The position numbers and the translations under genes are program-made. Below the pieces are notes generated by a model. The model was not told the origin of the DNA, made no database searches, and saw nothing but the letters and a program-made list of their open reading frames with translations. Positions 46,557 through 60,057 of a stretch of 64,000 bases of DNA are shown here, in pieces. Numbering within the stretch: the first letter of the stretch is position 1; each line of letters begins with the position of its first letter. The stretch lies in contig CAJFCV020000003.1 in NCBI GenBank assembly GCA_904066235.2, forward strand, positions 3,348,001 through 3,412,000. Direction: 5' to 3'. This stretch comes from Bursaphelenchus xylophilus. Taxonomy: Eukaryota; Nematoda; Chromadorea; Rhabditida; Aphelenchoididae.

Positions 46557-47971
46557 TATTATATCAAAGTCCATATAGAACGAGTACTTCTTGAGCTTTT
46601 CAAAAAATTTTTCAAAAATCTTTTTAGTCAAATTCATCGCTTATTTTGGACCTGCTCAATGCCAAAAAGCTACAAATGCCACCCAAATCCTGCCATTCAA
46701 TTTTTACCCCCACTAGTTTACCGCTTCATTGCAACTTCCTTGCATATTATATGCTGCTCAACTTTTGACACCCTTGTATAGACCTCATTTTTAGGCCACA
46801 GAAAAATGCTCAGATTCGCGTGAACGGCATTTTTTTCTAATTTATGTAGAAAAAATTAGGCAAGGGCTTTTTGCAAGGAAATATTTTACATTTTTAAGTA
46901 GCCAAGTCGCTTCCGAAATCTGAGAAACGCCAAAAAAGGAAGTTCGGACTTTTCGAGTCTCTAACTCTTTTTGGTCTGGGGGTTTATTAGGGCTGGAGGG
47001 GTAAATTAAGCGGGGGTTTGTTTTTATTTTTACCCGGTTTTAGGTCGTCTGAGTGCTTGATAGATTCGCAGGAGATTAATGTAAATAAAAAGTGCAAATG
47101 ATTCTATTTAAATTTCGAAGTTCGAGGAAGTCCTTTTTTGCCCATTACCCAATGTTTGGCGGTCAGATTTCCTGTAAAATTTTGCGTGCTTTTTCGGGGG
47201 ATTTGTAGTATCTACCACCCTGAAATTTGCTTTTCTTGTGGCAAAGGCGGCTGAGTTTTTAACGATCTTTTTTTGAAGGCTTGTGAAATTAGGAGCCTGG
47301 AGGAAATGCATAGAGCTATAGGCTATAACGGGCTGTAACTCCGTGAATTTCTCTTGGAAAAATTGATTTTTCTGTATAAAAATTCCACACAAGGCTTCCG
47401 GCAGAATTCAGATTTTTGACGTAAAAAATCAAAAAAAAAGTAAAAAATGCTATCCCCCGAACTAGACTGTATTTTGTCCAATAATTTCACTCATATTTGG
47501 CCAACTCTCACTTTCCCAGAATTTGTATTCCCTTTTGTATTGACTGCCCAATCTCCCAAGCCCTTCAAACCCAATAAATAATCTAGTTTTCACCCCATAA
47601 ATTGGCCGAACTTTCCATTCCATTTTTCATGGATTTTCATATTTTGACTCTCATTTCTCAACCCATTACTTTTCAACCCTTATGTTGGTCCAAAAACGGT
47701 CATAAATCGTGGCGGCACAGCACGCCCCACCTCCGTGGATGATTCATAATTTCCTTATTAGAGTGGGGCAGGTGTATTTTTGGGAGGGTGACACAACTAC
47801 TAACACGGCTAGGTTTAGGTAGTAGTGCTTTGGGGGAATGTCATGTTGACCGGTGAGATTTCCAATTTTTAATTTTTTCGATGGTTGTTAGTTAGTCTGG
47901 GCTGGTACGTAGGAGAATGTGGGGTGAATTTATTGTCGTTTAGACTCAATTTTTTGTCTATTAGGAGACGT

Positions 47972-48431
47972 ACTAACAGGGGAAGTACTCCAAGTGCGAC
48001 GCTCAGAATTTTTATGAAACTTGGCACAAATTTAGAATAATTTTTTCTAAAATATATGCAAAAATCTTAGTTCGCGCTTTGCAGAAACAACCCAGATTTT
48101 TAAATCGAAAGTCGGCCAAAATTTAGGACTTTTTGCCGAATTTCGGCACGAAAAGTTTCATGCCTATTTCTACCGTAAAGGATAATGTTTCTACAAAAAA
48201 TCAAATTTTTCCGCACAAAACTGCCAAAGTTATGGCCAAAAAGCGTTTTTCTCTCTGACCGCTCTCCACGTTTAGCGTGCTCTCTCGGCGGCAAAAATAG
48301 TTCGATATATCGGCGGCGCCCGCAAAGCGCGAGCTAAAACTTTCATTAATTGATATTTAATCCCTACCCGACGTGGGTGCAAAATTTAAAGAAAATCTGA
48401 GCGTCGCACTTGGAGTACTTCCCTTGTTAAA
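47972..48431. mobile_element. ACTAACAGGGG TIR element, copy 2
   Basis: About 460 bp. It has the same end sequence as copy 1 (ACTAACAGGGGAAGTACTCC at the left, inverted at the right with one change) and the same interior blocks in the same order. Non-coding. Confidence 0.85.
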
Positions 48432-50290
48432 TATTTTGTTTGGCTATTTTGAAATGTACTCCGCTTAGGTCTTATCGTTAATACAAGTTGGCATAGACTT
48501 AGATTTATTTTGTTTCTGCAAATAAAATCGTATTTCTTTTTGACTGGCTAGCAAGCTGCTTCCACCATCTACGACTTCTAGCGTCTTTTTTGTACCCAAA
48601 AATAATCCTGTCCGTGACCGTTTTCTCATGTTAAGAACCTAATAATTATTTTCCTTTCCTATAATTAGTCCACCCGTTCATTATGAGGCAGACGTCTAAG
48701 TGAATTTATTTTTAAAATTCAGCCTATTCCACCGGGCTGTTAGCATTTTCTAAAATTCGAAGTCTTGAGGACAACCGGGCAGTTAGATTACGTAATACTG
48801 AGTTTTTAATTGATAGGACATTAAAATTTTTCGTTACGATTTCTTGTAAAATTTTAGAAAAATTTTTTTTTTACCATTCGCAAAATTCTGGCCTTTTGCA
48901 CTGTGCAGCAAAAATTTTTCGCCATTTCCTCATTTGCACTGTGCAAACCCCACCTTTTTTCTCTAATTACCCGCAGGCGTCGAATGGTCCGAATTGACAC
49001 CCTTGTTTTTCAGCTCATAATGCTTTTAGGCGTTGAACTTTTGCGCAGAATTTTGCCTAATTTTAGCCAAAGTCCAGCGTTTTTTTTCTTTTTTTTTGTT
49101 TTCGGCCGAAATTTTTAATTTAACAATTCGGGCGATAAAGAACATGTTTTCATAGCTCATGCGGCCTTTTTATTACCCGTAATATAATCCATGGCCTCAG
49201 GGTACACATACCGCAAAAGGATGAAAGGGGCGAAAAGGGGGAGATGGTCCTGCAATTTGTCGAAAATTTCTGAGATTTTAAGGTTTTTTAAAGTAATTCT
49301 TCGTATTTTTGCTGCTCAATGTACTTATTGACATATCGCGCATGTGCCTACAGAGACCGATTGGTCACCTAATTACATCAAATATTAGTTCCTTTACCCT
49401 TTTCAAAGCTTGTTTGTCTGGCGGCTGCTTACATATTTATTGAAATAATTGAAATTATGTATTTCTAACCCACTTGAAATCATATACCTATTCCCATAGT
49501 GCGAAAAAAGTTAATAAATTACTTTTGCAACCCTCTCTTTTTCATAGATCTTTTGATTTTCAAAAGTAATTTTTGATGACTAAATTTATTTTTATAAATT
49601 CCGTTTCCGATGATTTCGACCTCCAAATGAGACGGTGTCAAATTGCCCGCCGGTCGGCTGCTGTTTTTAGTGGAATTCTAAATATGTCTTCTATTCAGAT
49701 TCCCGGCGATTCATGTTCTTATTGGGATATTAGAGTAGGCAGGTTTGGTGTCAGTTGCCAACGTTTTCGGAAAGGAGAGTTCTAGTGGGTACGTGGAAAA
49801 AATATGATAGTTTAGGAGCTAAAGGGTGTTCTAGGAAGGAAAAACAAGATTTTTGGGTGTGGTGTCGATTGCACTGAGCATTTTTTGGTTTTTAGTTTTT
49901 TGTAGGGCAGGGAAAATTTTTCCGCATTGCGAAGATTTTGATTGGTAAAAATTGTGTTTTTGAAAAAAATGCAGGATTGTTCGCATTTTACATGTTGCCG
50001 AGTCGTAACTATGCTGGTTTTTTGGCTATAGGTTTAAGTTCTTCTAGAACTTCCAAAATTTCTTTTTTTTTGATACTCATAATTTTATATTGCCATAACA
50101 TTTTTGAATAACGGGCCATTAGTCTTTTTACACCTTATACCACACGTTCTCTCAAAGTTTATGGCCGTAAACCTCGAAGATTTTCTTATTCTTAAAACCT
50201 CGTTTTTATTTTTTGGATTCATAATATTCTCTTGCACATCGATGAAATCCGTGAATGGCCTATGCGTATTTTACCCTCTTTTTTCTCCAG

Positions 50291-50601
50291 TTAGTTTACC
50301 CACCTTGATCCGACCGCACACATCTAATCGCAGCTCACGATTTCCTCGTATCTGGAGATTTTCGGCCGCTTTCCTTCGGCCGATGCGTCTCGTCGCACGG
50401 TCAGCACGGCCTCAGCGCCGTCCGCCATCCAGCTGGCTTCGATGATGGCACTCACGGCGACGGATTCGGCCACACGGCCCACGACGCCGTCGAGTCGAGG
50501 GCGGAGTCCGCCGAGGATGCGGAAGATCGGAATTGTTCAGGACTCAATTCCAACAGTACTGCCAATTAAGAAAGAAGAGGATGATCGGAAAGGCATGAGA
50601 G
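50291..50601 (+). CDS. candidate alternative first exon, start ATG 50442, phase-1 donor
   Basis: A strong acceptor ACCCTCTTTTTTCTCCAG ends at 50290. An in-frame TAA at about 50,322 is followed by coding-like sequence, with the first in-frame ATGs at 50442 and 50445. The exon ends at GAGAG|GTATGG, phase 1, after 53 codons. The peptide is Thr/Ser/Pro/Arg-rich (SSRGRSPPRMRK), then ends acidic-basic (LPIKKEEDDRKGMR). High GC and GC-rich third positions support coding. It is probably the start of a trans-spliced mRNA. I infer that it joins rabphilin exon 62,581, which would keep the frame. Confidence 0.6.
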
Positions 50602-53600
50602 GTATGGTTGGGATTCTCTTAAGAGCAAAATAATGTTTTTTTACACATTGTTTTGGTCGAAATATGCAATTGTTGACTTTTTAACGAAATGTCACAAAAA
50701 TTATTGGAAAATTTAATATCTTTAAATCCACTAAAAATAATGTCAAATTGCTTTCTAGAGGTTTTATAGGCGTAAAAGAGAAAGTTTACAGAATTTGACG
50801 AAAAGCCACAAAATTTATTGGAAATTTTGAAGTCTCGAAAAATCTTTGCACTTTCATTCTTAAACTTTAAAAAGCAATTTTCATGCATTTCTAAATGCCC
50901 CTCTAAGCCTTCCATTCTATTTTAGCCTTTTTGTTTGTCATCATTTTCTGATTTATGAACATTTCCCTTTTCCACCACACGCGCAGCTAATCTCTTCGTA
51001 CTGTGCGCATACGATCGGAACATCAAAAACAAAACATTAGAAATCGCAGACGATAAATTTGGCCAATTTGCAGGCGGAATGCCCTCTATTTTCGGGCATT
51101 CGTCCCAATTTTTGGCACCAAATTGTTTTCAGGGAAAATGCAAATGAATGTCATGTCATATGTCTCCGGTCCCGTTCTCTCATAAATTGGTTTTTGGTCC
51201 TGGGGGTCGTTACGGGTAATGCAATGTCTAAGGGGGAGAAACGTTCATTGAGAGGGCAAAAATTGTTTTGAAAGCCTTGAAAATACGCATAATTTACTTG
51301 AGGTGCCGTTTTCATCACATATCTCGTTTTTCTCCAAATAAGGCTGGCTGAAAAGAAAGTCATAAAAAATTTAGTTTACACTTTGCAGGCACAGCCGAGA
51401 TATTCAGGGGGCTTTGTCAACGAGAGAGATCGAAAAACTGGGATGGTGGTTTGAGAAAAAAGCATTTTTGGGCCGTCTTTGCAAAAAAAAACAATCAAAA
51501 AAATTTATTTTACTCAAAATGCTGATTAAAAGCAAGAGCCGGGCACATTTTGACAACTATTTGACAAACATTTCTTCAGTTTTTTTTGCAAATGGCAGGA
51601 TAGACAACTGCCGCATCCCTTGAATATATAAATTCATAATTATTATGTTTTAGATTACTCTTTTTGCTCTCTAAACTTTGCTCTTTTACAATAATCTTTT
51701 TTCGTTTTTTCAACACCATTTTTTCCACATCCTCTCCATTTATTAAATTCTTCCGTCATTTACTGTAATGTAATTAAAATTTCGTATTGTTTTTGCACAG
51801 CTGTCGTAAAGCTGTTTTTTGTTCTCTTGGCTTCTTTGGGGTGAACAAGGGATAGTACTCAGTATTTTTTCCATTTCCTGTAAACATTGAAATGCAAACA
51901 TTATTCACTGAATTGGAGGTTTGGAGAACCGTTGAAAATGTCAAACTGGTTGTAAAATGATTACAGAGAGGAGTTTTCTGCTTTTTACATTTAATTTTTG
52001 ATGGTTTCACGTTGAATTTTAGCCGATTTTTAGTTTGAAAAATTTGGAAATTCAAATTTTATTCTCATTTTTGAACACTTCTTCTTTCTTTTAAGCTGGC
52101 TCAATTTCTGCTTTTTTTTACATTTTTGCGCCAACTTTCTCAGACCTTTCTTCCTTCTAATTAGCCGCAGGGCTAATTGGGTTTACAAACCGGAACATGA
52201 GAAACTTTTATTTGGGAGTTTCCAATTTATGAGCCGCAGCGGGGCCAAAATAAAGGACGGAAATGAAGAAATATTCGAGAAGTTTTTGTTGTTTTGCAGA
52301 ATTCGCTATTTTTAGGGCTTTCATTAGTTGATTTATTTATCTTCGACGTCGTTGACAAGCAGCACTTTAAATGTGACGCTGGGTTTAGATGAAACTTGGC
52401 ACAAGTTTGAAATATTGCATTCTTCGTACTCTGTAGTCAAAAGTCATCGTTAAATATCCTTGCTAAACTTGAAGAGCGCGGCCAAAAGTTTAATGTGTCC
52501 TACTTCTAATAGCTCTGTCAAAATGATGGTAAACTTGAGAGCAGGAGTTTTAGAGCAACTTGACTTACAAAGCTTTTTTTTCGTTTACGGCCTGTTTTTG
52601 TTCTACGCCAAATTACGTGCCCGCAAATGTTTGTAAACCACTTTTTTTTATAAAATTATAATACCCCTAACCTCTAAACCCTCTCCTCTCACCTCTTTCT
52701 CTCCCCGTTTGGAGCACGCAATTTCCCCTGGCCCCGAATATACCCCATATTACTCAACCCATTTCTGCACACTTATTATAATTATCAACTTGCTTTCCTC
52801 ACCAATTTACGCGTGACATAGCCGTGTGAAATTGGAGAGGAAATCTCGGGGAATCGGATGCTTTCCGAAGAATCCTGCCAGTTAAAAGTAATGGCATTGC
52901 GCGACAGCCGGCATGAACATAATAGGCTTGTCAGTCGGCCAACTTGATGGGGTAACAATGTTGGGTCGAAAAAGTTGAGGGAATTCCTGGTCTTTGGGGC
53001 TGGGATATTGTTTTAGGCCATTCGAAGAGAGAGGGGTTTAGAGTTTTTGGAGTTTTTTGCCTGATGAAATACCGGCTGGTTTAATATGGCGGTTCGGGCG
53101 TTAGGGCTGTCAAAAGTTTTGAAATAGTTTCCATTTATATGTTTTGTGCGATTTAGAATTCCAAGTCACAATTTTATACTAATATTTGATAGTTTACACC
53201 TTTCCCAAATGCCATACAACTTATTGAGCGGCCCAGGCTGTTATTACTTTTTGAATTAAATTATTGTATTAAATTAGTGGCGCAGATCCTTGTAGTCATA
53301 ACAGAGCGGACTAATTTTAGAATGACGGACATTTCTACGTCATAACGAAGAATTGGCTTCCTCTTGGTTTGTTCTTTTAAATATTTGCTCGTAACATTCC
53401 TCTCGATAAATATTGTGAGGGTTCTTTGCTGGGATGTCGAAAAAATTGTGGGTGAATTAGCGATGATAGTTCTCTTAATGAGGGTGGATATATTGTTTCT
53501 CTGCAAACTTGTTGAAACTGTTGCACAATTTTTATACTTATGTATTACTTATGAAAATTGATGATTTTTTCGTTGTCCCACCGAAATTTGCAAAGCCCGA

Positions 53601-56600
53601 CCAAAAAATTTTTTCTGTTTTGGGTGGTTAACTTTTAAGAATTCATTTTTATTCAGTGATCGGTGAAAATGAAAGTAAATTTACGAGATTTGTGATTGGG
53701 CATATAGTCTTATATCTTTAGCTAACTTCCTATGCGATAAAAAAATGAAACATGATCCAACTTCTTGGACAGTTTTTAGCGACCTCTACGGCTATTCCGG
53801 ACGTCTTATCTAGACGCTTTAACTTCACACGTAGACAAGTACAATGAATTCTTGAGAGAATAAAAGTTTTCGGTAAAAAGTGCAAAGTCTTTTATCCCGT
53901 GTTTTGAATTAGCGGGCCAAAGTGCACGTTTTAAAAAGCCCTGACGCTAAAATTGGGTAAGATTTTAGCGCCCTTTAAGGCTATTCCAGACGTCCGACAG
54001 GACGTTTTAATTTCACACGTACAGAAGTACAAGGAATTCTAGAGAGCATAAAAGCTTCAGAAAAAAGGGCAAAGTCTTTTATTCAATCTTTTCTATTAAC
54101 GGGATAAACAGGACTGGACCGGGGCTAAGCAAATTTGAAATTCCCATTGTTAGCTCTAGTCTTACGCGTCCTGGCTTTTTGGGTAGGTGACGGTTAGGAG
54201 CCAGAAAAAAGTGATAGAAGGTGCCTACGATGTCTGTGAAAGCGATTGAAAGTTTGGCGGACGTTCGGCGAAGGCTTGGCGGAGGCCTACAATATGATCA
54301 CTTTCTCTAATTTTAGCTATTGCTAACCCTAGCTTTCTTAGTCTTGAGTTTAGATTAGCATGGAAAATACCAAAGCTTACTCCAAAAACAAATATCTGTA
54401 AGTTTTATCCGGGTATTGCTGCAGTAAATACCTTAAAATACGTATTTTTTGTCATGGTTTGCATGGCCTTCCAATGCAAACCTTATGGCAAATTGAGGAC
54501 CCCATAGTATTGCCGACCCGAAAAGTCGTAGCGGCCAGTCTTACCTATATCAATCTCAAAATTTCACCATTAATTTTCCTCTCTATCTTTTGTCCTCTAA
54601 CCCACCAATAACTCCCAAAATTCACCTTGTTTTCCCAACTTCTTCTTCCTCCCACTCAGCGCACATCATCCTTAAACCCCCACCGGTATGGCCATAAAAA
54701 CGATTGGCGTCGCTAATTCTTATGCACATAAATACATTCCAAATTCATATCACCGTTTTTACACGTCATGCGGCTGGCTGAAATTCAGTATGGCGAATGA
54801 GCTGGAAAGCGCGGGCACTGGATATATTCGGCGAAAATGTTTGCCTTGCGCTATTTTTGTAAAAATTATTCCGCGTAGTTTGCAAAGGTTTCAAGTTTAT
54901 TGTGATCGTCATTTTGTTGTAGTGTTGTGAGGACAATCTGGGAGAGATTGAATGGCGCATTGAATTTCATTTTTTTGAGGGCGAAATATCTATATGGTTG
55001 TGGCAGTATGGGGTATTATATAATAGTTGTGGGGATTAGATTTTAAAATACTTTTGTTTTTGCGTGTTTATCTCATAGTCAGAGTTTAAAATACGATGAA
55101 TTTCCCGCATACTGCATTTTTGATTGGATTGGCTGACAGAAAATAGAGCCAAAGTGGGCCTTCCAAATAATGACAAAAAAATTTCAAATAAGAACAATTT
55201 TTTCTTACGGTTACTTGTGATTTTGAGCTTGCAATTTGCAGAAAAAAGCAAGGGTTTCCCGCCGAAAATTGGCAAAAATTCAGAACACGTTCAAGCGTAG
55301 AAGGATGACGAATTCAAGCTCAATTTCACTTGTATTTAGTAAAGGGCACTTCCGCAAAAAATCAGCCTTTTCCACAAGGGAGTTTCAAAAATATTACCAA
55401 ATTTTTTTCTCGTCGTCTCTGCTCGTTTTCAATCCTGTTTAATATACAAAATTATGGAGTATTCTTGCTCCCTCTATGACTAAAAGGCCAAAATTTTGCT
55501 GGCCATGTTTCTCTCGGGTTCAGTTAACTCACCTAAATTTTACGGGGTCTACAAGTCACACTTGTCTTTAAAACTTCATATCTTCAACCCCGCACCCATG
55601 TTTACACCGCTCATTTAATCACCATAAAAACTCTGACCTTAGGAAGCAGCGACAACCGATTACTTTTACGGCTCCCAAAAATATCACTAATCGTTGAAAT
55701 TTGAAAGCATTTGTTGACTCCAACTTCCGCCTCACTCAATTGCCCAGACAAAAAGCCGAAAGCACACAAACAGAATGCTTCTCCTGATCCAGATTCCATG
55801 TTCGCGTGGAGAGCTCGCATTTGGGTCGCCGGAAAGACGGATTGCTTCTTCTGGCTCGTCATGCATTTGGACCTTGAATTTATTTGGGTGATGCGGGGCC
55901 AGGAATGTTGGCCAATTTTTATGGCTTTGTTCTCGAGAGCGCTTGGGGTTTCCTGGTTCATAAATCAGCGGAATTGAATTTGTCTGGGGGATTTTCGTAA
56001 AATACGAGAACATTTAGGCATTTTAAAGGGGATTTTTGGCTTTTTCCCTTGGGCAATGTGTGATTTTTTGCTATTTATCAAGAGGACATATATGTTGCTG
56101 GTTTTAGGAATGTCGTATTTTACTTTTACCCTTTTCTATTTTTTTAAATTGAATTTTTATGACCAAAAAACCCCATTTTACCCTTCTCCTCTCTAGAAAC
56201 CCTAATTTTCATCACTTTTCCCTCAAAAAATCTCCTTTTGCGTGCTAAAACTCTTCTCCTAGCCGCCGCAAATTACACTAGACCTCTTGACCCCATAAAT
56301 ACTTGCACCCTGATATTCTTCCAAAGGTATGCACTGTATTTTTTTCGGTGTTCATTTTTTGCCTATTCATTCAATCTCCGTGACGACTGAAGCATGTCTT
56401 CAACGGGCCGAGGGCGGCCCCGGTTTCGAACCGTGTTTTGTTCGTAGGGGATTTTTTGAGCCTTCATGGGGTACGGGCAATTGCGGTTGCGTTGGAATGC
56501 AGAGGATTTTTGGGAGATTATTGTGGGATCTTTGACAGTTTTTGATATTTTTTGTATTTTCTGCAAAATTTTGACTTTTTTAAACTTTAAAAAAGGTCTT

Positions 56601-59600
56601 AAACTGACATATTTATCGATTTATGGTCTGTAAAAAGTCTGAAAACTCAAAATATTCCACGATCTGCTCAAATCATAATCTTTTTTGTGATTTATTACAC
56701 ATTTTTTTCAACTTTTTAAAAAAAATTTCTAAAAATTTTGTTTGTTATTTTTGCTAAAAATTGCTTTTTCGACATCTTAGCTCACTAGACAGTCAAGCCC
56801 TACCCGTCAGCTTCAATGTCATAACATTTTTCCGCATGATTGGCCCGAGATCCTTGCCCAAAAAATGACGGTTTGGCTTTGTTTTTGGCTTTAACAAAGT
56901 TTGGAGGTTTTTGAGAGCTCCAATTCATTTTTTGATGGTTTGTTTTTTTTTGGTCTGACATAAAATGAATGTACTGAAGTGCACGTATTTTACCAAAAAT
57001 TGCAAATTTAGTCATCAAAAAGATGTGATCAGCAAAGCCCTTTTTTTTCAAATATTCGAATGTCCCGTGAATTTGATGGCCCCACTTCTCACATGTACAT
57101 CCCGCTGTTTATATTGGTGTTATGTTTCGCAAATAGGCAGTGTTGAGATCGTATGTTTGCATGGTATTTGGTTTTTTCGAAATTTTATCGGTTTGTACCT
57201 TACATTCAAGGTTTATCGGCTCGATTGAAGCCGATAAACCGAAAATGAAATTTTTCTGAGTTCACCAAATCGATAAGTGCCTCAGGGGTGGATGAAAAAC
57301 ACGCTTTATTTATTGTCGAATTGTGAAAAACCAAGATTTTTTTACTTTATTTTAGACCAAGTCTTAAAAAAAAGAAGTTTTTTCAAAAGTCTCATTTTCT
57401 TCTCCTTCTCGGTGTGTTAAAAAATTCTTCTCCTTCATTTGACTCTTATTTGTCTCTTCTATCATATACGTAAATATCTTGACATGAGCTGGTCTACACA
57501 TATTTACACGAGCTTCCGACATATGACGATGACAAACGTAGAAGGCGTAATTAAAGTGAATTAAATGTAGCCGAGTACAACTCCTTTGTAACTCACAAAC
57601 ATTTGGCCGTATATACAATGTCTCTAGGGTATTTTTAAATTGTATCTGTAGTTTTATTTTTGTGGATTTCCTACAATTTACACCTACAAGATATTTCAGG
57701 TATTTTGTGGTGAGATGTTGTCAAAAATTGAGTCGTATTTTAGCGGGTACACTAACTTTTAACTTTTTTTACGGTGACATTTGACCTTCAGTTCAATATT
57801 CTTGAACTTTTTGAGCTCAAAAAATTACATTATCTCAATTTTTTTTTTATTTTTCATCTCATTTTCCCAGAAAATCAAGAAATGTTTTTCTATTCTCCGC
57901 TTATTTAGAGATTTTCCAGAGATTTCACAATTAAATCAGTCTTGTTTTTTTTTCTCCCTCGCCCCATTCCAGAAGTCCTCGAGAATCTTTAGCCTCGTCT
58001 CCGACCTCGACCCCTCCTGGGTATAAAAGATTGCCCAAATAAACTTATAAGGACTGCCCTTTGAGGGCCCCCGACTTTGATACATTCCCAATCTTGTACT
58101 AAGTTTGCTCTTTGAAATTTCCAGCCATTTTTCAAAGCTCATTTTTTTGTAACAATTATGTTTATGAAATTCTCTCACCTAAAACGAGGTCGTCAATGTT
58201 TTTTGACCGTTTGGGAAATTGGGTTTGCCCTCCAGACCTAAGGACCTTGCCGTTTGACCCAGTGGACCACACAAAACAATCCTTTGTGGCCACTTCAACG
58301 GAGTTTTATTTTTATCGCCTCAGGGGAAATTTTTCGAATTAAGTGGAACAAAGGCGTGAAAAAAATGCGACGGCCGTAAAATGGTGTGGGCTTTATTTTC
58401 AATGTCTAATTTAACAATTTTACAATGTAAATTTACCTTTGAAATTATGAAATTTATTGTCATCGTGCGGAAATCTGAATTTCTTATTTTTCTCACGGTA
58501 AAAAATTTTGTTCTGAAATTTATATAAATTGCGCAGTAAATAATCAAAATTTTCTCATGGTCTATTTTTATGTGTATAGTAAATTGCTGTCTCCTGTGCA
58601 GGTTAATCTATGGTATCTTTAGACCATATTTTTTGTATTTTTCACGATACATACTCTTCCTGCGGAAATCTTAGTTCAGCCGGATATTGCTGATAATTCC
58701 ATGTCATTTTCTTTATTTTTTCTTGAAACATTTATTCATTTTTATGGATTTACGTGAGGTCTGAAAGGTTCAAAATTTGGGGGTTTAACAGTGGAGAGCA
58801 ATTAGTAATCTTTATTTTATGTATACTACCCTGTTATTTGCTGATTTAATAGACATAGCAGTTATGATAGGTCCTTATCTTTAATCAGTCGTAATTTGGG
58901 GAAGGTTTTACAGTCAAAAGATTTATCTCTGAAGACGCCTGTGTCTTGTCCAATATTCAATTTTTAAACTTTGATCCACTTCTTCATAATCTTTAATTTT
59001 GCTCAATTTTTGCTTTCTCAAGTTCAACTGCCCTTTATTTCCCCTCCTCCTCCTTCAAAAAAAAAACACTTGCCCGAGATGATAAAGCGGTCTGTAGACC
59101 ACTAAGAACCGAAAGTATATCTCTTCATCATCACGAACGCGGAAGCCGGGGACGTCCCCACTTCCAAATCCCGATGTGTATCGCCCTCCGAATCGACGTA
59201 AGCGGGCCCCCCAAAGAACTGCGTATATCACACTTTTCGGCACCGCAAGGCCAAAAGAACACCGAGATGAGGGATGGGGCACCGCGACGAGACGGCAGAG
59301 CCAATTTTCCGCCGAGAAGCGGCGAAAATGAAGACCGGCGGGCCGCTCGTCTTTTTTGCTGGGGCTTTCCTTGCGCCGTCTGCACGGTGCTGCCACTGCG
59401 GCCCTCGGGCACTATTTCGCCAAGCACGCCCGACATAGCATGGAGGAAAGAGTAACCACCTAGCGGATAATTTCGCCACTGTTTTTTGTTGTGGATTTTG
59501 GCTTTTTTCCACTGCCCAACAAGCTGCTACCGGGGTTTTTTACCGCGTTTTCATCAATCAACAACTTCTGGTTTCAATCAACTTGGATTCTCGCACATAA

Positions 59601-59628
59601 CTTGTAGAATACTACAACTTTTTGGCAG
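50602..59628. other. long stretch, mostly non-coding, a few coding-like islands
   Basis: Coding-like patches of uncertain strand occur at 55,740-55,980, 56,390-56,450 and 59,070-59,460. A 48 nt segment at 57,972-58,019 sits between a strong acceptor (CCTCGCCCCATTCCAG) and a GTATAA donor, but in phase 1 it contains a stop. A 12 bp hairpin stem lies at 57,210-57,240. A decayed ACTAACAGGGG-type fragment lies at 52,360-52,570. The rest is AT-rich with nothing supported. Confidence 0.4.
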
Positions 59629-60057
59629 CAACTTGCGACGTTTACTTGAAATCCGCATCCCCCCGCACCTATTATTTATTATTCTACCTTTCGCCCACCG
59701 AAACGGCCAACTCCGCGCCATTGCAAGAGCATATTGTGTAGCGGTTTTGACAGCTCTCGTCACATCAGATGAGCGTCGACGCTCGCGACAAACGGTCAAA
59801 TTCCCCCTAGAATGTCAACCGCAGCCCTTCAACACCCAGACGACACTGTTTCACGAGGCTGGTGCTGAAGGCGTTTACATGATTAGAACGAAAAGAGACT
59901 TTGATGAACTGAAAGCAAGTCCACTGTTCAGCGATGCCGTCCCCACCAACACAACGTCGCAAGACGTTGGAGATTCAGGAGTGTTTGGAGCGACCGCACT
60001 CGTCGATGGAGCGGAACAAGGATCGACCGACGCTGAAGAAGGAGTTTCAAGGCAAGT
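59629..60057 (+). CDS. candidate alternative first exon, start MPSPPTQRRK, phase-1 donor
   Basis: Acceptors end at 59628 (CTTTTTGGCAG) and at 59931 (CTGTTCAG), the latter two bases before ATG 59934. From there 41 codons with strongly G/C third positions encode a basic peptide (MPSPPTQRRKTLEIQE...RPTLKKEFQ). It ends at a GTGAGG donor at 60058, or at a GC donor at 60052; both give phase 1. The junction TTCAG|CGATG is identical to that of rabphilin exon 1 at 62,326. An overlapping frame is open for 191 codons (59486-60061), but its codon bias is weaker. I infer a further alternative start of rabphilin. Confidence 0.55.

Larger units (their letters stand above)
46092..50290. other. non-coding stretch with MITE and TIR element
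   Basis: It holds the fourth CAGTCTGTCGGG MITE (46,408-46,556) and the second ACTAACAGGGG element (47,972-48,431). No exon with good splice signals and codon use is visible elsewhere. A GC-richer patch near 47,695-47,740 could be regulatory. Confidence 0.45.

Noticed and set aside
54660..54685. 26 nt micro-exon between CCCACTCAG and GTATGG
   Set aside because: Good splice signals, but its length would break the phase of the proposed isoforms and nothing else supports it.
56385..56450. Short exon MSSTGRGRPRF with AT-hook-like GRGRPR
   Set aside because: No good acceptor before the ATG and only weak donors; too short to support.
57972..58019. 48 nt cassette exon upstream of rabphilin
   Set aside because: Strong acceptor, but in phase 1 it contains a TAG, so it cannot sit between the proposed first exons and 62,581.
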